Below are positions 1-8,416 of a stretch of DNA of 64,000 nt, one piece after another. Source of the DNA: Haloglomus halophilum (GTDB taxonomy: Archaea > Halobacteriota > Halobacteria > Halobacteriales > Haloarculaceae); contig NZ_CP101166.1 in assembly GCF_024298885.1 (NCBI RefSeq), positions 3,781,149-3,845,148 on the forward strand, read 5' to 3'. A program made the position numbers and the translations under genes. The notes below the pieces were generated by a model. It did no database searches and was not told the origin of the DNA. It saw only the letters and a list, made by a program, of their open reading frames with translations. The first letter of the stretch is position 1. Each line of letters begins with the position of its first letter.

Positions 1-1043
1 CAGTCCGCGGCGCCTCCGTGCGGTCCCGGCCGGGGCGCGCTCAGCAGGCCGAGGAATCCCCCGACCACCGCGGCGAGGAACACGGCCCCGACCCAGAGGT
101 GGACCGTCCACGAGAGGGACCCACGGGCAGCCAGCGCGATGAAGTGCACCGCGACGAACGCGCCCGGCGTCACGGCGCCGACGAGAGGTGGCCAGCGGCG
201 GTGGTCGAGACGGCGCCGGGCGAGCGTCGCGGCCACCTCCGCGACCAGTCCGGCAGCCAGGTACCACGGAATCAGCCAGACGTGCCCGCCGAGCCACGCG
301 ACGGCACCTGCCGGAACCACGACGAGCAGCGTCACGGCGCCAGCAGGGAGCGTGACCCGCGTCGAGAGGAACAGGACGACGGCCGCGACGAGTGCGGCGT
401 GGAAGAGGATGCCCGAGAGGCCGTGGGCCGCGCTCACGCCGCCCTCGCCCGCGAGCAGGAAGGCGGGATGGGCGTAGACCGTGAACACCGTCACGACGAC
501 GGCGGCGAGCGTGCTGGTCAGCACGAGCGGCCCGGTGGCGAGCCAGCCTCGTGGCTCCGCGCCGTCGTGCACTCGTGCGAGCGTCGCCCGCAGTGGGGAG
601 GTACAGAAGAGGACGCCTCCGGACGCGAGCGCGAGGTGGGTCGGGCTGGCGAGCGCCTCCACGTTCGCCTCCGAGCCGAACGTCGCGTGCCAGAGCGCGT
701 CGCCCGGCCCGGCGAGCGCGAACAGGACGAGCCCGACGAGTCCGAGGCCGTAGCCCGTCGGAACCGCTTCCCGCCAGTCCGCGCCGCGCCAGCGTTCCCG
801 CTGGACGACCACCGCGAGGAGGCCGGCCACGGCGAGGAACCCGGAGTAGATGACCGCGTGTTCCGGCGTGAGGAAGCCCTCCTCCGCGAAGCTGAACCCC
901 TCGACGTGGGACCGAACGTCGAGGACGAGTCCGGCCGTCCCCCAGCAGACGCAGGCGGTCACCAGCCAGTCCAGTCGGCGCCCGGCGAGCCAGTCCGTTC
1001 CGTCGCTGTCGGCGTGGCCGGTGGTCACCGTCGCCTCGGTCAT
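1..1043 (-). CDS. Multi-pass membrane protein, partial (3' end off window)
   Basis: Reading leftwards from ATG at 1043, the frame stays open to the window edge, so about 347 N-terminal residues are visible and the C-terminus is missing. After a short polar N-terminus there are roughly eight to nine hydrophobic segments, so this is an integral membrane protein. Histidines recur at or near membrane segments (TPEHAVIYSG, ALWHATFG, SPTHLALASG, VYAHPAFLL, VSAAHGLSG, ILFHAAL), which could point to metal or haem binding; that is inference. I do not recognise the family. The start is the only ATG near the beginning of the open frame, and it diverges from the small membrane gene at 1167. Confidence 0.75.
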   Translation of the reverse strand, partial: MTEATVTTGHADSDGTDWLAGRRLDWLVTACVCWGTAGLVLDVRSHVEGFSFAEEGFLTPEHAVIYSGFLAVAGLLAVVVQRERWRGADWREAVPTGYGLGLVGLVLFALAGPGDALWHATFGSEANVEALASPTHLALASGGVLFCTSPLRATLARVHDGAEPRGWLATGPLVLTSTLAAVVVTVFTVYAHPAFLLAGEGGVSAAHGLSGILFHAALVAAVVLFLSTRVTLPAGAVTLLVVVPAGAVAWLGGHVWLIPWYLAAGLVAEVAATLARRRLDHRRWPPLVGAVTPGAFVAVHFIALAARGSLSWTVHLWVGAVFLAAVVGGFLGLLSAPRPGPHGGAAD

Positions 1044-1166
1044 GGGTGTCCGTGCCACGGGGACGAGCGAAAGGCCACTGCCGGACATCACAGGGCCGTT
1101 ATACCGGCCGCCACGCCCGGTCGGGCGAAACGGCAGTCTCAAGTGGGCCCCGACGGACGCTCGGGT

Positions 1167-1355
1167 ATGGAATCTACGGCCACGTCCGACAAGTCCGTGG
1201 GGCTGAGTGTCCTCTTCGTCGCGCTCGGCCTCGTCGCGGCGCTCGGCATGTTCCTCACGGCCATCGCCCACGACCAGCTCGGCTCGGGAATCGCCTTCGC
1301 CGTCGCGATGCTCGGCGGGGCACTTGCGGTCGCCGCCGTTCACGTCTACAGCTGA
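1167..1355 (+). CDS. Small two-helix membrane protein
   Basis: Encodes 62 residues with two hydrophobic segments (about residues 10-30 and 38-60) joined by a short polar loop (AHDQLGSG), ending HVYS. Size and layout match small membrane proteins common in haloarchaea, but no function is known to me. The longer open frame upstream of this ATG is arginine-rich and is the shadow of the membrane gene on the other strand, so the start at 1167 is preferred. It stands alone, 105 bases before the next gene. Confidence 0.65.
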   Translation: MESTATSDKSVGLSVLFVALGLVAALGMFLTAIAHDQLGSGIAFAVAMLGGALAVAAVHVYS

Positions 1356-1427
1356 ACGTCCCAGGACAACTCCCGGCAGCACGCATCCTGCCTCCCGATA
1401 TCCGGAACGTATGACACGAACCGACAA

Positions 1428-1437
1428 CCGTTAAGTC
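1428..1437 (+). promoter_or_regulatory. TATA-like box for the 74-aa HTH protein
   Basis: CCGTTAAGTC lies with its TTAAG centred about 28 bases before the ATG at 1460. That is the spacing expected for a leaderless haloarchaeal transcript. Inferred from position and composition only. Confidence 0.5.
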
Positions 1438-1459
1438 CGTCCCGCGCCTACGTGTTCCC

Positions 1460-1684
1460 ATGAGCGAGATGAGCGAGGAGGACGAGCGCATCCTGTCCTA
1501 TCTGCGCGACAGCGTCTCCGGGGGCGAGCGCTACTTCCGGGCGAAGAACATCGCCACGAAGGTCGGACTGACCGCCAAGCAGGTCGGTGCGAGACTCCCA
1601 CGCCTCGCCGAGGAGTCCGAGGACGTCGACATCGAGAAGTGGGGCCGGGCGCGCTCGACCACGTGGCGCGTCACCCCCGAGTGA
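1460..1684 (+). CDS. Small winged-helix-like protein (DUF7123-like)
   Basis: A 74-residue soluble protein. The pattern EEDERILSYLRDSV, then YFRAKNIATKVGLTAKQVG, then ARLPRLAE and a basic strand STTWRVT looks like a compact winged helix-turn-helix. It resembles the small haloarchaeal proteins grouped as DUF7123, from memory. It probably binds DNA or a regulator, but no target can be read from the sequence. ATG at 1460 follows a TATA-like box at the spacing of a leaderless message, and the gene stands alone. Confidence 0.7.
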   Translation: MSEMSEEDERILSYLRDSVSGGERYFRAKNIATKVGLTAKQVGARLPRLAEESEDVDIEKWGRARSTTWRVTPE

Positions 1685-1751
1685 CGACCCGGCTGACCAC
1701 CCACGGCCGTCGTACCGTCCCGCTTTTCTACCGACGGCCCGACATGACCGT

Positions 1752-2189
1752 ATGACCGTCCGCGTCGAGCGTACCTTCGACCTCGCGGCGCCGCCGGCCG
1801 ACGTGTGGGCCTTCATCGCCGACCCGCGCAAGCGGGCCGAGCCCATCAGCGTCGTCGAGGAGTTCGAGGTGACCGGCGACCACACCGCCATCTGGCACGT
1901 CGCGCTCCCCATCCCGTACACCGACCGGACCATCGCCGTCGAGACCGAGGACACCCGCGTCGACGAGCCGTCCTACGTCGAGTTCGTCGGCCGGTCGAAG
2001 GCGATGAACGTGCAGGGGGAGCACACCCTCGAACCGACCGACGACGGGGGAACACGGCTCATCAATCGCTTCGTCGTCGACGGCAAGGTGCCCGGCGTCG
2101 AGCGCTACTTCAAGGGGAAGCTGGACGGGGAACTCCAGAACCTGGAGGCGGCCATCCGCGCCGACCTCGGGCTGGCGCCGGGACCATGA
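1752..2189 (+). CDS. SRPBCC (START-like/CoxG-like) family protein
   Basis: 145 residues starting MTVRVERTFDLAAPPADVWAFIADP, the usual opening of SRPBCC/polyketide-cyclase-like ligand-binding proteins (strand, then helix with VWxFIxDP). The C-terminal half has GTRLINRFVVDGKVPGVERY and a final amphipathic helix, as in the family. It probably binds a hydrophobic ligand; the substrate is unknown. An ATG at 1744 is out of frame, so 1752 is the start. Its TGA overlaps the ATG of the nitrilase-family gene (ATGA), so the two are likely translated together. Confidence 0.8.
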   Translation: MTVRVERTFDLAAPPADVWAFIADPRKRAEPISVVEEFEVTGDHTAIWHVALPIPYTDRTIAVETEDTRVDEPSYVEFVGRSKAMNVQGEHTLEPTDDGGTRLINRFVVDGKVPGVERYFKGKLDGELQNLEAAIRADLGLAPGP

Positions 2190-3052
2190 GCCCACGCACC
2201 GACGCCGGGGTGGGCGACGCTGACACCGACACCTGGACGGTGACGTGCGCACAAGTCTCGCTCGAGGGTGCGGACGTCGACGGCAACGTCGAGCGCGCCG
2301 TCGCGGCCATCGAGCGTGCGGCCGACCGCGGCAGCGACCTCGTCGTCCTGCCGGAGATGTTCACCGTCGGCTACTTCGCGTTCGACTCGTACGCCCGCAC
2401 CGCGGAGTCCCTGGCGGGCGAGACGATGACCCGGATGGCGGCGGTCGCCGCCGACCACGACTGCGCCGTGCTCGCGGGGACGTTCGTCGAGGACCTCGCG
2501 GCGACGGCCGCCGAAACGGACGCTGCAGTCCCCGAGACGGACGGCTACGCCAATACCGCCGTCCTGTTCGACCGTACGGGCGAGCGCCGAGCAATCTACC
2601 GGAAACACCACCTGTTCGGCTACGGCTCAGCCGAGCAGGACCTACTGACGCCGGGCGAGTCGCTCGGCGTCGCGGACCTCGGCGGCCTCACCGTCGGGAT
2701 GACGACGTGCTACGACCTCCGGTTCCCGGAGCTGTATCGCGACCTCGTCGACCGGGGTGTCGACCTCGTCGCGGTCCCGAGCGCGTGGCCGTACCCGCGC
2801 GTCGAGCACTGGCAGCTGCTCCCGCGAACCCGGGCGGTAGAGAACCTCTGCTACGTGGCGGCCGCCAACGGGAGCGCCGAGTTCGGCGACGACCGGCTCG
2901 TGGGGCGCTCGACGGTGTACGACCCGTGGGGCACGCCGCTGGCGTCCTCGGGCGAGGAGCCCGCGCTCGTCACTGCCGAGGTCGACCCCGAGCGCGTCCG
3001 CGAGGTTCGCGACGAGTTCCCGGCGCTCCAGGACCGGCGCCACCCGAACTGA
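2186..3052 (+). CDS. Carbon-nitrogen hydrolase (nitrilase superfamily)
   Basis: 288 residues with the complete Glu-Lys-Cys triad of the nitrilase superfamily: Glu57 in VVLPEMF, Lys140 in IYRKHHLF and Cys175 in TTCYDLRFPEL. The length is normal for a single-domain amidase. These enzymes hydrolyse amides or nitriles by a thioester intermediate; the RKxHLF and CYDLRFPEL pattern is close to omega-amidase/NIT-like members, but the substrate is not determined. The first 14 residues are an acidic extension typical of haloarchaea. Start is the ATG overlapping the stop of the SRPBCC gene. No signal peptide, so cytoplasmic. Confidence 0.88.
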   Translation: MSPRTDAGVGDADTDTWTVTCAQVSLEGADVDGNVERAVAAIERAADRGSDLVVLPEMFTVGYFAFDSYARTAESLAGETMTRMAAVAADHDCAVLAGTFVEDLAATAAETDAAVPETDGYANTAVLFDRTGERRAIYRKHHLFGYGSAEQDLLTPGESLGVADLGGLTVGMTTCYDLRFPELYRDLVDRGVDLVAVPSAWPYPRVEHWQLLPRTRAVENLCYVAAANGSAEFGDDRLVGRSTVYDPWGTPLASSGEEPALVTAEVDPERVREVRDEFPALQDRRHPN

Positions 3053-3125
3053 GCCGTCCCGCACCCGACACGCGTCCGACGACTGGCCGACACGTCGGAA
3101 ATCGGGGGCCGAACCGCCCATCACC

Positions 3126-3143
3126 GAAGCGAGATTTTATATA
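3126..3143 (+). promoter_or_regulatory. Strong BRE/TATA promoter
   Basis: A purine-rich BRE-like stretch (GAAGCGAGA) is followed by TTTTATATA at 3135-3143, the most canonical TATA box in the window. The expected transcription start is near 3162-3166, right at the ATG at 3164. No gene of the neighbouring operons is served by it. Confidence 0.7.
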
Positions 3144-3163
3144 CAACGGGGAGCAACGACCAG

Positions 3164-3337
3164 ATGCCCAAACGACGCTTTTCTCGTCGTGAGGGCGACA
3201 ACAACAACGCGCCCGCCACAACGCGTCGGGTCGCCCGGCCCCCGACGCATCATCCACCGGCCCCACTCCCCCTCGCCTCTTCCGTTCACATCTGTTCCAG
3301 CGGCCGCTCCTGTCGACACACAGCGTGGGCTGACTGA
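3164..3337 (+). other. Putative small RNA or leaderless 57-aa ORF
   Basis: The transcript predicted from the TATA box at 3135 would start at this ATG. The frame encodes 57 residues that are basic and Pro/Arg-rich (MPKRRFSRREGDNNNAP at the start) with two cysteines, unlike the acidic proteins around it, so coding is doubtful. A perfect 6-bp hairpin ACGACG/CGTCGT (3172-3177 with 3185-3190) lies at its 5' end. A structured small RNA is at least as likely as a peptide. The end coordinate is that of the reading frame; the true RNA end is unknown. Confidence 0.4.
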
Positions 3338-3371
3338 TGCTATCGTCCGCCCTGACAGGTAGCTCCCGCCG

Positions 3372-4502
3372 TCAGTGCCGGTCCAGCGTGTCCCGGTAGA
3401 GCTCATCGAGCGTGTCCACCGCGTGTTCGACGCTGATAGCGTCGCGCCGGTCGAGGCAGGTCCGGGAGAGGGTGTCGCGGTCCGCGATGGTCCACCGGAT
3501 GGCCTCCCGGAAGGAGTCCACGTCCCCGGGCTCGAAGTGGAACCCGGTTTCGCCCTCGTCGACCGTCTCTGCCAGCGCGCCGCTATCGACGCCGACGACC
3601 GGGGTCCCGCAGGCGTTGGCCTCCAGCGCGACCAGCCCCTGCGTCTCGACCGGGCTCGGGAAGAGGAAGGCATCGAGCGAGGTGTAGAACGCCGCCAGTT
3701 CCTCGCGGTCGAGGAAACCGAGGAAGCGCACGTCGGCGTCGATGGTCTCCGCACGGGCCATCAGGCCCTGCCGGGCGGGTCCGTCACCACCGAACACGAC
3801 CGTGGGTCGCTCACCGTCGATGCGGAACCCGTCGACGGCATCCAGGATGACATCGAGGTCCTTCTCGTAGCCGTGGCGGCCGGTGTACCCGAGCAGGTAC
3901 CCGTCGTCGAGGTCGTGACGGGTACGGAACGCGTCGGTGTCGACCGGCCGGAACCGGTCGACGTCGACGCCGTTGGGCACCACCTCGATCCGCGCCGAGA
4001 CGCCGATATCGGTGAGGTGCTCGCGGGCCGGTTCGGAGGGGACGACCACGGTGTCGGTCCGGTCGAGATACCAGCGCTCGTAGCGCCGGGCGACGCGCTC
4101 GACGGCGTCGGCCAGCCGGCCGTCGGTGATGTAGTCCGCGTACTCGGCCGTGGGCGTGTGGTAGGACGCGACCAGCGGGAGGCTCTCGTTCCGGGCGAAG
4201 CGGGCGCCGCCCAGGCCGAGGAGGAAGGGCGTGTGCGCGTGGACGATATCCACATCGTCACGCTCGACGGCCGTGGGTACGCCCGGAACACCGACGCGGA
4301 ACCCCTCGTAGTAGGGGAACGCGACGCTCCTGACGGGGTGTTCGGTCGACGCTGGCTGGTGGTCCGCGGCGTCGGGATAGACGACGTGCATGCGACCGCC
4401 ACGACTGCCCCACCGCTCGCGCCACGTGCTCACGGTGTAGGTGACGCCGTTCACGGTCGGCAGGTACGTGTCGGTGAACGCCGCGACCGTCGGTACCGCC
4501 AT
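3372..4502 (-). CDS. Glycosyltransferase family 4
   Basis: 376 residues with the two-domain GT-B layout of family 4. The N-terminal acceptor domain opens MAVPTVAAFTDTYLPTVNGV and has DIVHAHTPFLLG. The C-terminal nucleotide-sugar domain has YTGRHGYEKDLDVILDA, FGGDGPARQGL and the EX7E motif in ETQGLVALEANACGTPVVG. The full length fits the family. It transfers a sugar from an activated donor to a lipid, protein or glycan; no transmembrane segment, so it acts at the cytoplasmic face. Donor and acceptor cannot be told. It stands alone, downstream of tfb on the same strand with a 66-base gap. Confidence 0.88.
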   Translation of the reverse strand: MAVPTVAAFTDTYLPTVNGVTYTVSTWRERWGSRGGRMHVVYPDAADHQPASTEHPVRSVAFPYYEGFRVGVPGVPTAVERDDVDIVHAHTPFLLGLGGARFARNESLPLVASYHTPTAEYADYITDGRLADAVERVARRYERWYLDRTDTVVVPSEPAREHLTDIGVSARIEVVPNGVDVDRFRPVDTDAFRTRHDLDDGYLLGYTGRHGYEKDLDVILDAVDGFRIDGERPTVVFGGDGPARQGLMARAETIDADVRFLGFLDREELAAFYTSLDAFLFPSPVETQGLVALEANACGTPVVGVDSGALAETVDEGETGFHFEPGDVDSFREAIRWTIADRDTLSRTCLDRRDAISVEHAVDTLDELYRDTLDRH

Positions 4503-4568
4503 CGCCCGACGGTTGACGGGGCCCCGTTTAATCCGTTCGGGTTCCCGGTCGCCGCTGGAGAGGAGTGT

Positions 4569-5540
4569 TCAGGCCGCGAGGCCGTCCTCGGCCTCGAGCA
4601 GTTCGTGGTACCGGTTGCGGATGGTGACCTCGGAGATGTTCGCCACCTCGCTGACCTCGCTCTGCGTGACCTTCTCGTTGCAGAGCAGCGACGCGGCGTA
4701 CACCGCGGCCGCGGCGAGTCCGACTGGGGACTTCCCGGAGTGGATACCGGCCTCCTTCGCGGACTGGAGCAGTTCGCGGGCCCGGCGCTCGGCCTCGTCG
4801 CTCAGGTCGAGGTCGGAGGCGAACCGGGGCACGTAGCTCTCCGGGTCCGCCGGCTGGATCTCCAGCTTCAGCTCCCGGACCACGTAGCGATAGGTGCGGG
4901 CGATCTCGTCCTTCTCGACTCGGGAGACCTGCGTGATTTCGTCGAGCGAGCGCGGCGTGCCCGCCTGGCGGGCGGCGGCGTACAGCGCGCTGGTGGAGAC
5001 CCCCTCGATGGAGCGGCCGGGGAGGAGGTTCTCGTCGAGCGCGCGCCGGTAGATGACCGAGGCGGTCTCGCGGACGTTGTCCGGGAGTCCGAGCGCCGAG
5101 GCCATCCGGTCGATTTCCCCGAGGGCCTGCTTGAGGTTGCGCTCCTTGGAGTCGCGCGTGCGGAACCGCTCGTTCCAGGTGCGGAGCCGCTGCATCTTCT
5201 GCCGCTGGCGGCTGGACAGGCTGTTGCCGTAGGCGTCCTTGTCCTGCCAGCCGATGTTGGTCGAGAGCCCCTTGTCGTGCATCATGTTGGTCGTCGGGGC
5301 GCCGACGCGGCTCTTCTCGTCGCGCTCGCTGGCGTCGAACGCGCGCCACTCGGGCCCGCGGTCGATGTTGTCCTCGTCGACCACGAGGCCGCAGTCCTGG
5401 CAGACGACCTCCCCGTGCTCCGTGTCGGTGGCGACGTCACCACCACACTCGGGGCAGGTCAGTTCGTCGGCTGCCTCGTCCTCGCGCTCGGCTGTTTCCT
5501 CGTTCTCCCGTTGAAAGCGTCTGACACTCGTGTCTGTCAT
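4569..5540 (-). CDS. tfb: Transcription initiation factor B (TFB)
   Basis: 323 residues, the usual TFB length. The N-terminal zinc ribbon uses Cys29, Cys32, Cys47 and Cys50 (TCPECGG, VCQDCG). The B-finger/linker region with RDEKSRVGAPTTNMMHDKGLS follows, then two cyclin-like repeats (about 120-210 and 215-310) with the recognition helix QSEVSEVANISEVTIRNRYHE at the end. TFB binds TBP-DNA and the BRE and recruits RNA polymerase. Haloarchaea usually have several tfb paralogues used under different conditions; which one this is cannot be told. A likely promoter is the CTTATC box about 27 bases upstream of the start. Confidence 0.96.
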   Translation of the reverse strand: MTDTSVRRFQRENEETAEREDEAADELTCPECGGDVATDTEHGEVVCQDCGLVVDEDNIDRGPEWRAFDASERDEKSRVGAPTTNMMHDKGLSTNIGWQDKDAYGNSLSSRQRQKMQRLRTWNERFRTRDSKERNLKQALGEIDRMASALGLPDNVRETASVIYRRALDENLLPGRSIEGVSTSALYAAARQAGTPRSLDEITQVSRVEKDEIARTYRYVVRELKLEIQPADPESYVPRFASDLDLSDEAERRARELLQSAKEAGIHSGKSPVGLAAAAVYAASLLCNEKVTQSEVSEVANISEVTIRNRYHELLEAEDGLAA

Positions 5541-5861
5541 TGGTGTGCTGGGCCGGGATAGGGATGGAGATAAGAAGCTCCCTACTCGTTATCACGTTGG
5601 GGCCGAGCCGACTTAAATTCTCGGGCGGAAACACACCGCACGGTCGCGGAAGAGGCCCAAATTCATCTCGAATCCCCTCGTCGGAGAAGTATCACTATTC
5701 CGAACGGATGTCGCCCCAGAGACAGACCAACCCGACGAACACCGGGTCGGATATCTGCTATCGAGGGGCGCCGAGCAACCGGCCGCGTTCACGGAAGGTC
5801 CTCGGAACTGGCGGGCCGTGGAGTCGAAACCCTTAGTGCCGGGTCAATCGCATGCCCAGGC
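5541..5861. other. Divergent intergenic region between tfb and gatC
   Basis: 321 bases holding the outward promoters of tfb (leftward; CTTATC near 5566-5571 and a second AT-rich element near 5611-5620) and gatC (rightward; 5825-5838). The middle part, about 5640-5810, shows no coding frame or structure I can name. Confidence 0.6.
5825..5838 (+). promoter_or_regulatory. BRE/TATA promoter of gatCA
   Basis: CGAAAC (BRE-like) followed by CCTTAGT, centred about 28 bases before the ATG of gatC at 5862. This fits a leaderless message. Confidence 0.55.
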
Positions 5862-6143
5862 ATGAGCGATACGGACGCCGTCGACCCCGAGGAGGTCCGC
5901 CACGTCGCGGGGCTGGCCCGCGTCGACCTCGAGGACGACGAGGTCGAGCGGTTCGCCGAGCAGTTCGGCGACATCCTCGCGTACTTCGACGCCCTCGACG
6001 ACGTGCCGGAGACGGACCGCGAGGCCGACCTCGTGAACGTCTTCCGCGCCGACGAGGTGCACGAGGGACTCACCCAGGAGGAGGCCCTCCAGAACGCCCC
6101 CGAGTCAGAGGACGGTCGCTTCAAGGGGCCGCGGGTGGGATGA
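5862..6143 (+). CDS. gatC: Asp/Glu-tRNA(Asn/Gln) amidotransferase subunit C
   Basis: 93 residues with the GatC signature: VDPEEVRHVAGLARVDLEDDEVERFAEQ at the start, ILAYFDALDDVPETD in the middle, and ADEVHEGLTQEEALQNAPESEDGRFKGPRV at the end. GatC wraps around GatA and holds the GatCAB complex together; the complex converts mischarged Glu-tRNA(Gln) or Asp-tRNA(Asn) to the correct aminoacyl-tRNA. Its stop overlaps the gatA start, so the pair is co-translated. gatB is not in this window, as is common in archaea. Confidence 0.95.
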   Translation: MSDTDAVDPEEVRHVAGLARVDLEDDEVERFAEQFGDILAYFDALDDVPETDREADLVNVFRADEVHEGLTQEEALQNAPESEDGRFKGPRVG

Positions 6144-7507
6144 TGGCGGCGCAGGACTCCCCCGGCGAGGGGCGCCTCGTCGCGGACGACTTCGACGACG
6201 AGCACGGCGCCTTCCTCACCGTCGAGCGAGTGGAAGGGGCCGACGACGGCCCGCTCGCCGGTGCCACGGTCGCGGTCAAGGACAACATCTCCACGGACGG
6301 CATGCGGACGACCTGCGGCTCGGCGATGCTGGCCGACTACGTCCCGCCGTACGACGCGACGGTCGTCGAGCGCCTGAAGGACGCGGGTGCGACCATCGTC
6401 GGCAAGACGAACATGGACGAGTTCGGGATGGGCACCACGACCGAGACGAGCGCGTTCGGTCCCACCGACAACCCGGCCGCACCCGGGCGCGTCCCCGGCG
6501 GCTCGTCGGGGGGCTCTGCTGCGGCCGTCGCCGCCGGCCAGGCCGACTACGCGCTCGGGAGCGACACGGGCGGTTCCATCCGCTGCCCGGCCGCGTTCTG
6601 CGGCGTCGTCGGCATCAAGCCGACCTACGGGCTGGTCTCGCGCTACGGCCTCGTCGCGTACGCGAACTCGCTGGAGCAGATCGGCCCCATCGCCCGCGAT
6701 GTCGAGGGCGCGGCGACCGTGCTCGACGCCATCGCCGGACCGGACGAGCGCGACGCCACGACCCGGCACGACACCCGTGACGACCTCGCGGACGAGTACG
6801 ACGGGCAGCATCCTGCGGCCGCGACGACGTACGCCGATGCTGCCGACGGCGACGTGGAGGGCCTCTCGGTCGGTGTCGTCACGAACCTCGTCGAGGGGGC
6901 CGACGAGGCCGTCGTAGAGAACTTCGAGGCCGCGCTGGACGACCTCCGCGCGGCGGGCGCGACCGTCCACGAGGTCTCCCTGCCCTCGGTCGAGACGGCC
7001 GTGCAGGCCTACTACGTCATCGCGATGAGCGAGGCGTCCTCGAACCTCGCGCGCTTCGACGGCGTCCGCTACGGCCAGTCCGGCGGCTACGACGGCGACT
7101 GGAACGAGACGTTCGCGAAGGCACGCGAGGAGGGCTTCGGCGAGGAGGTCAAGCGACGCATCCTGCTGGGCACGTATGCGCTCTCAGCGGGCTACCACGA
7201 CAAGTACTACAAGCAGGCCCAGGACGCCCGTGCCTGGCTGAAGCAGGACTTCGACGAGGCGTTCGAGGACGCCGACGTGCTGGCCTCGCCGACGATGCCG
7301 GTGCCGCCGTTCGAACTCGGCGAGTCGCTGGACGACCCGCTCCAGATGTACCTCGCCGACGCGAACACCGTCCCGGTGAACCTCGCCAATCTCCCGGCTA
7401 TCTCCGTGCCGGCGGGCGAGACGGACCGCGGCCCGGTCGGGCTGCAGCTCGTCGGGCCGGCGTTCGGCGAGGAGACGATCATCCGCGCGGGCAGCGCACT
7501 GGAGTAA
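6140..7507 (+). CDS. gatA: Asp/Glu-tRNA(Asn/Gln) amidotransferase subunit A
   Basis: 455 residues of the amidase-signature family. The Ser-cisSer-Lys triad is complete: Lys47 in VAVKDNIS, the cis-Ser in GGSSGGSAAAV (122-123) and nucleophile Ser146 in GSDTGGSIRCP. GatA releases ammonia from glutamine for transamidation of the tRNA-bound residue. The first ~22 residues, before the core starting FLTVERVEGADDGPLAG, appear to be an acidic extension compared with haloarchaeal homologues I recall. Two in-frame ATGs occur at 6140 and 6143; the first overlaps the gatC stop and either could be used. Confidence 0.95.
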   Translation: MMAAQDSPGEGRLVADDFDDEHGAFLTVERVEGADDGPLAGATVAVKDNISTDGMRTTCGSAMLADYVPPYDATVVERLKDAGATIVGKTNMDEFGMGTTTETSAFGPTDNPAAPGRVPGGSSGGSAAAVAAGQADYALGSDTGGSIRCPAAFCGVVGIKPTYGLVSRYGLVAYANSLEQIGPIARDVEGAATVLDAIAGPDERDATTRHDTRDDLADEYDGQHPAAATTYADAADGDVEGLSVGVVTNLVEGADEAVVENFEAALDDLRAAGATVHEVSLPSVETAVQAYYVIAMSEASSNLARFDGVRYGQSGGYDGDWNETFAKAREEGFGEEVKRRILLGTYALSAGYHDKYYKQAQDARAWLKQDFDEAFEDADVLASPTMPVPPFELGESLDDPLQMYLADANTVPVNLANLPAISVPAGETDRGPVGLQLVGPAFGEETIIRAGSALE

Positions 7508-7561
7508 CGGTCTCGACAGCCGTTCGCCCCCTACTCGGCGGACGGTCGCCCGACGACCGCC

Positions 7562-8347
7562 TCAGTTCACGGTCCGCATCAGCCCGAACGCCTCCTCCTG
7601 GTACGCCCCGGGCGTCAGCCCGAGGTCGATATCCAGCGTCATATCCAGTGCCGAACTCAGCTGTTTCTCGATGGTGTCCGTGTAGTTCTCGGCAGCGTGG
7701 ACAGCCCCAGAGACGAGTGTCGACTCCACGTCGTCGTTGTACCAGACGGCGAGCCACCCGCGGACGGGGACGGGCTGGCCCTCCAGCGAGATGGTCTCGC
7801 CGCCGGTGACGGTGAAGCCGAAGTCGTCGACCGGGTAGATGGCACCGTACCGGACGAGGTCGGCCGTCTGTCCGGAGTCGACCTCCAGCGTCGACTCCCC
7901 GAGGACCTCGATGTCGGTGAGGCCGTCGGCCTCCATCTCGGTCTCGAAGTCGGCCTTCGCCGACTCCTTCGTCCGCTGGAGCACCTCGTCCCGACCGATG
8001 GCCAGCGGGAGGTCGTCGAGTTCCGGGTCGAACTCGATGCGGGTGGCGAAGAAGACGCTCAGCTGCCCGGTGACCGAGCCGAGGGTCTTCTCGGCGATCT
8101 CCTGGCGGAGCGCCTCGTCCTGATACCGGATGGTGTGGCCCCTGGCGGTGACGGTCCCGGCCGCGTACTCCTGGGTGAACACCGTGCCCGACTCCTCCTC
8201 GTCCTCGCGCCATCCACCGGCCTCCAGTTTCTCCTGGTCGACCTCCGGCGGGGGGACCTTCCCGAGCACCTTCCCGAGGAACCCACAGCCGGCGAGGCCG
8301 ACCCCGGCCGCGACCGACGATGCGCCGAGGAACTTGCGCCTGTCCAT
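7562..8347 (-). CDS. Tat-exported lipoprotein, DUF6517-like
   Basis: 261 residues. The N-terminus MDRRKFLGASSVAAGVGLAGC has a twin-arginine motif (RRKF) and a lipobox with Cys21, so the protein is exported folded and lipid-anchored at the outer face of the membrane. The mature part has a repeated beta-rich look with GTVTARGHTIRYQDEALR and YGAIYPVDDFGFTVTGGETISLEGQ, which matches the haloarchaeal DUF6517 proteins from memory. Function unknown. It converges with gatA and diverges from the acyl-CoA ligase gene, with a 19-bp palindrome in between. Confidence 0.85.
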   Translation of the reverse strand: MDRRKFLGASSVAAGVGLAGCGFLGKVLGKVPPPEVDQEKLEAGGWREDEEESGTVFTQEYAAGTVTARGHTIRYQDEALRQEIAEKTLGSVTGQLSVFFATRIEFDPELDDLPLAIGRDEVLQRTKESAKADFETEMEADGLTDIEVLGESTLEVDSGQTADLVRYGAIYPVDDFGFTVTGGETISLEGQPVPVRGWLAVWYNDDVESTLVSGAVHAAENYTDTIEKQLSSALDMTLDIDLGLTPGAYQEEAFGLMRTVN

Positions 8348-8416
8348 GCCAGCGGATGCTCGCTCGGAGGGGAAGGACTTGCTGGCTGGTTATGACGGTT
8401 CGGGGCCGGGTGACAC

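Larger units (their letters stand above)
3053..3371. other. Intergenic region, 319 bases
   Basis: Lies between the 3' ends of the nitrilase gene and the leftward glycosyltransferase. It has no long coding frame but carries a strong promoter (3126-3143), a short frame at 3164 and a hairpin, listed separately. Confidence 0.8.

Noticed and set aside
18..1166. A long plus-strand frame before the small protein at 1167
   Set aside because: It is Arg/Glu-rich and antisense to the partial membrane gene, which has a proper hydrophobic pattern. Only the last 62 codons look real.
3372..4502. Possibility that the GT4 gene belongs to the surface-glycan island
   Set aside because: It lies 38 kb away and is flanked by tfb and a small RNA candidate. 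Sequence gives no link.
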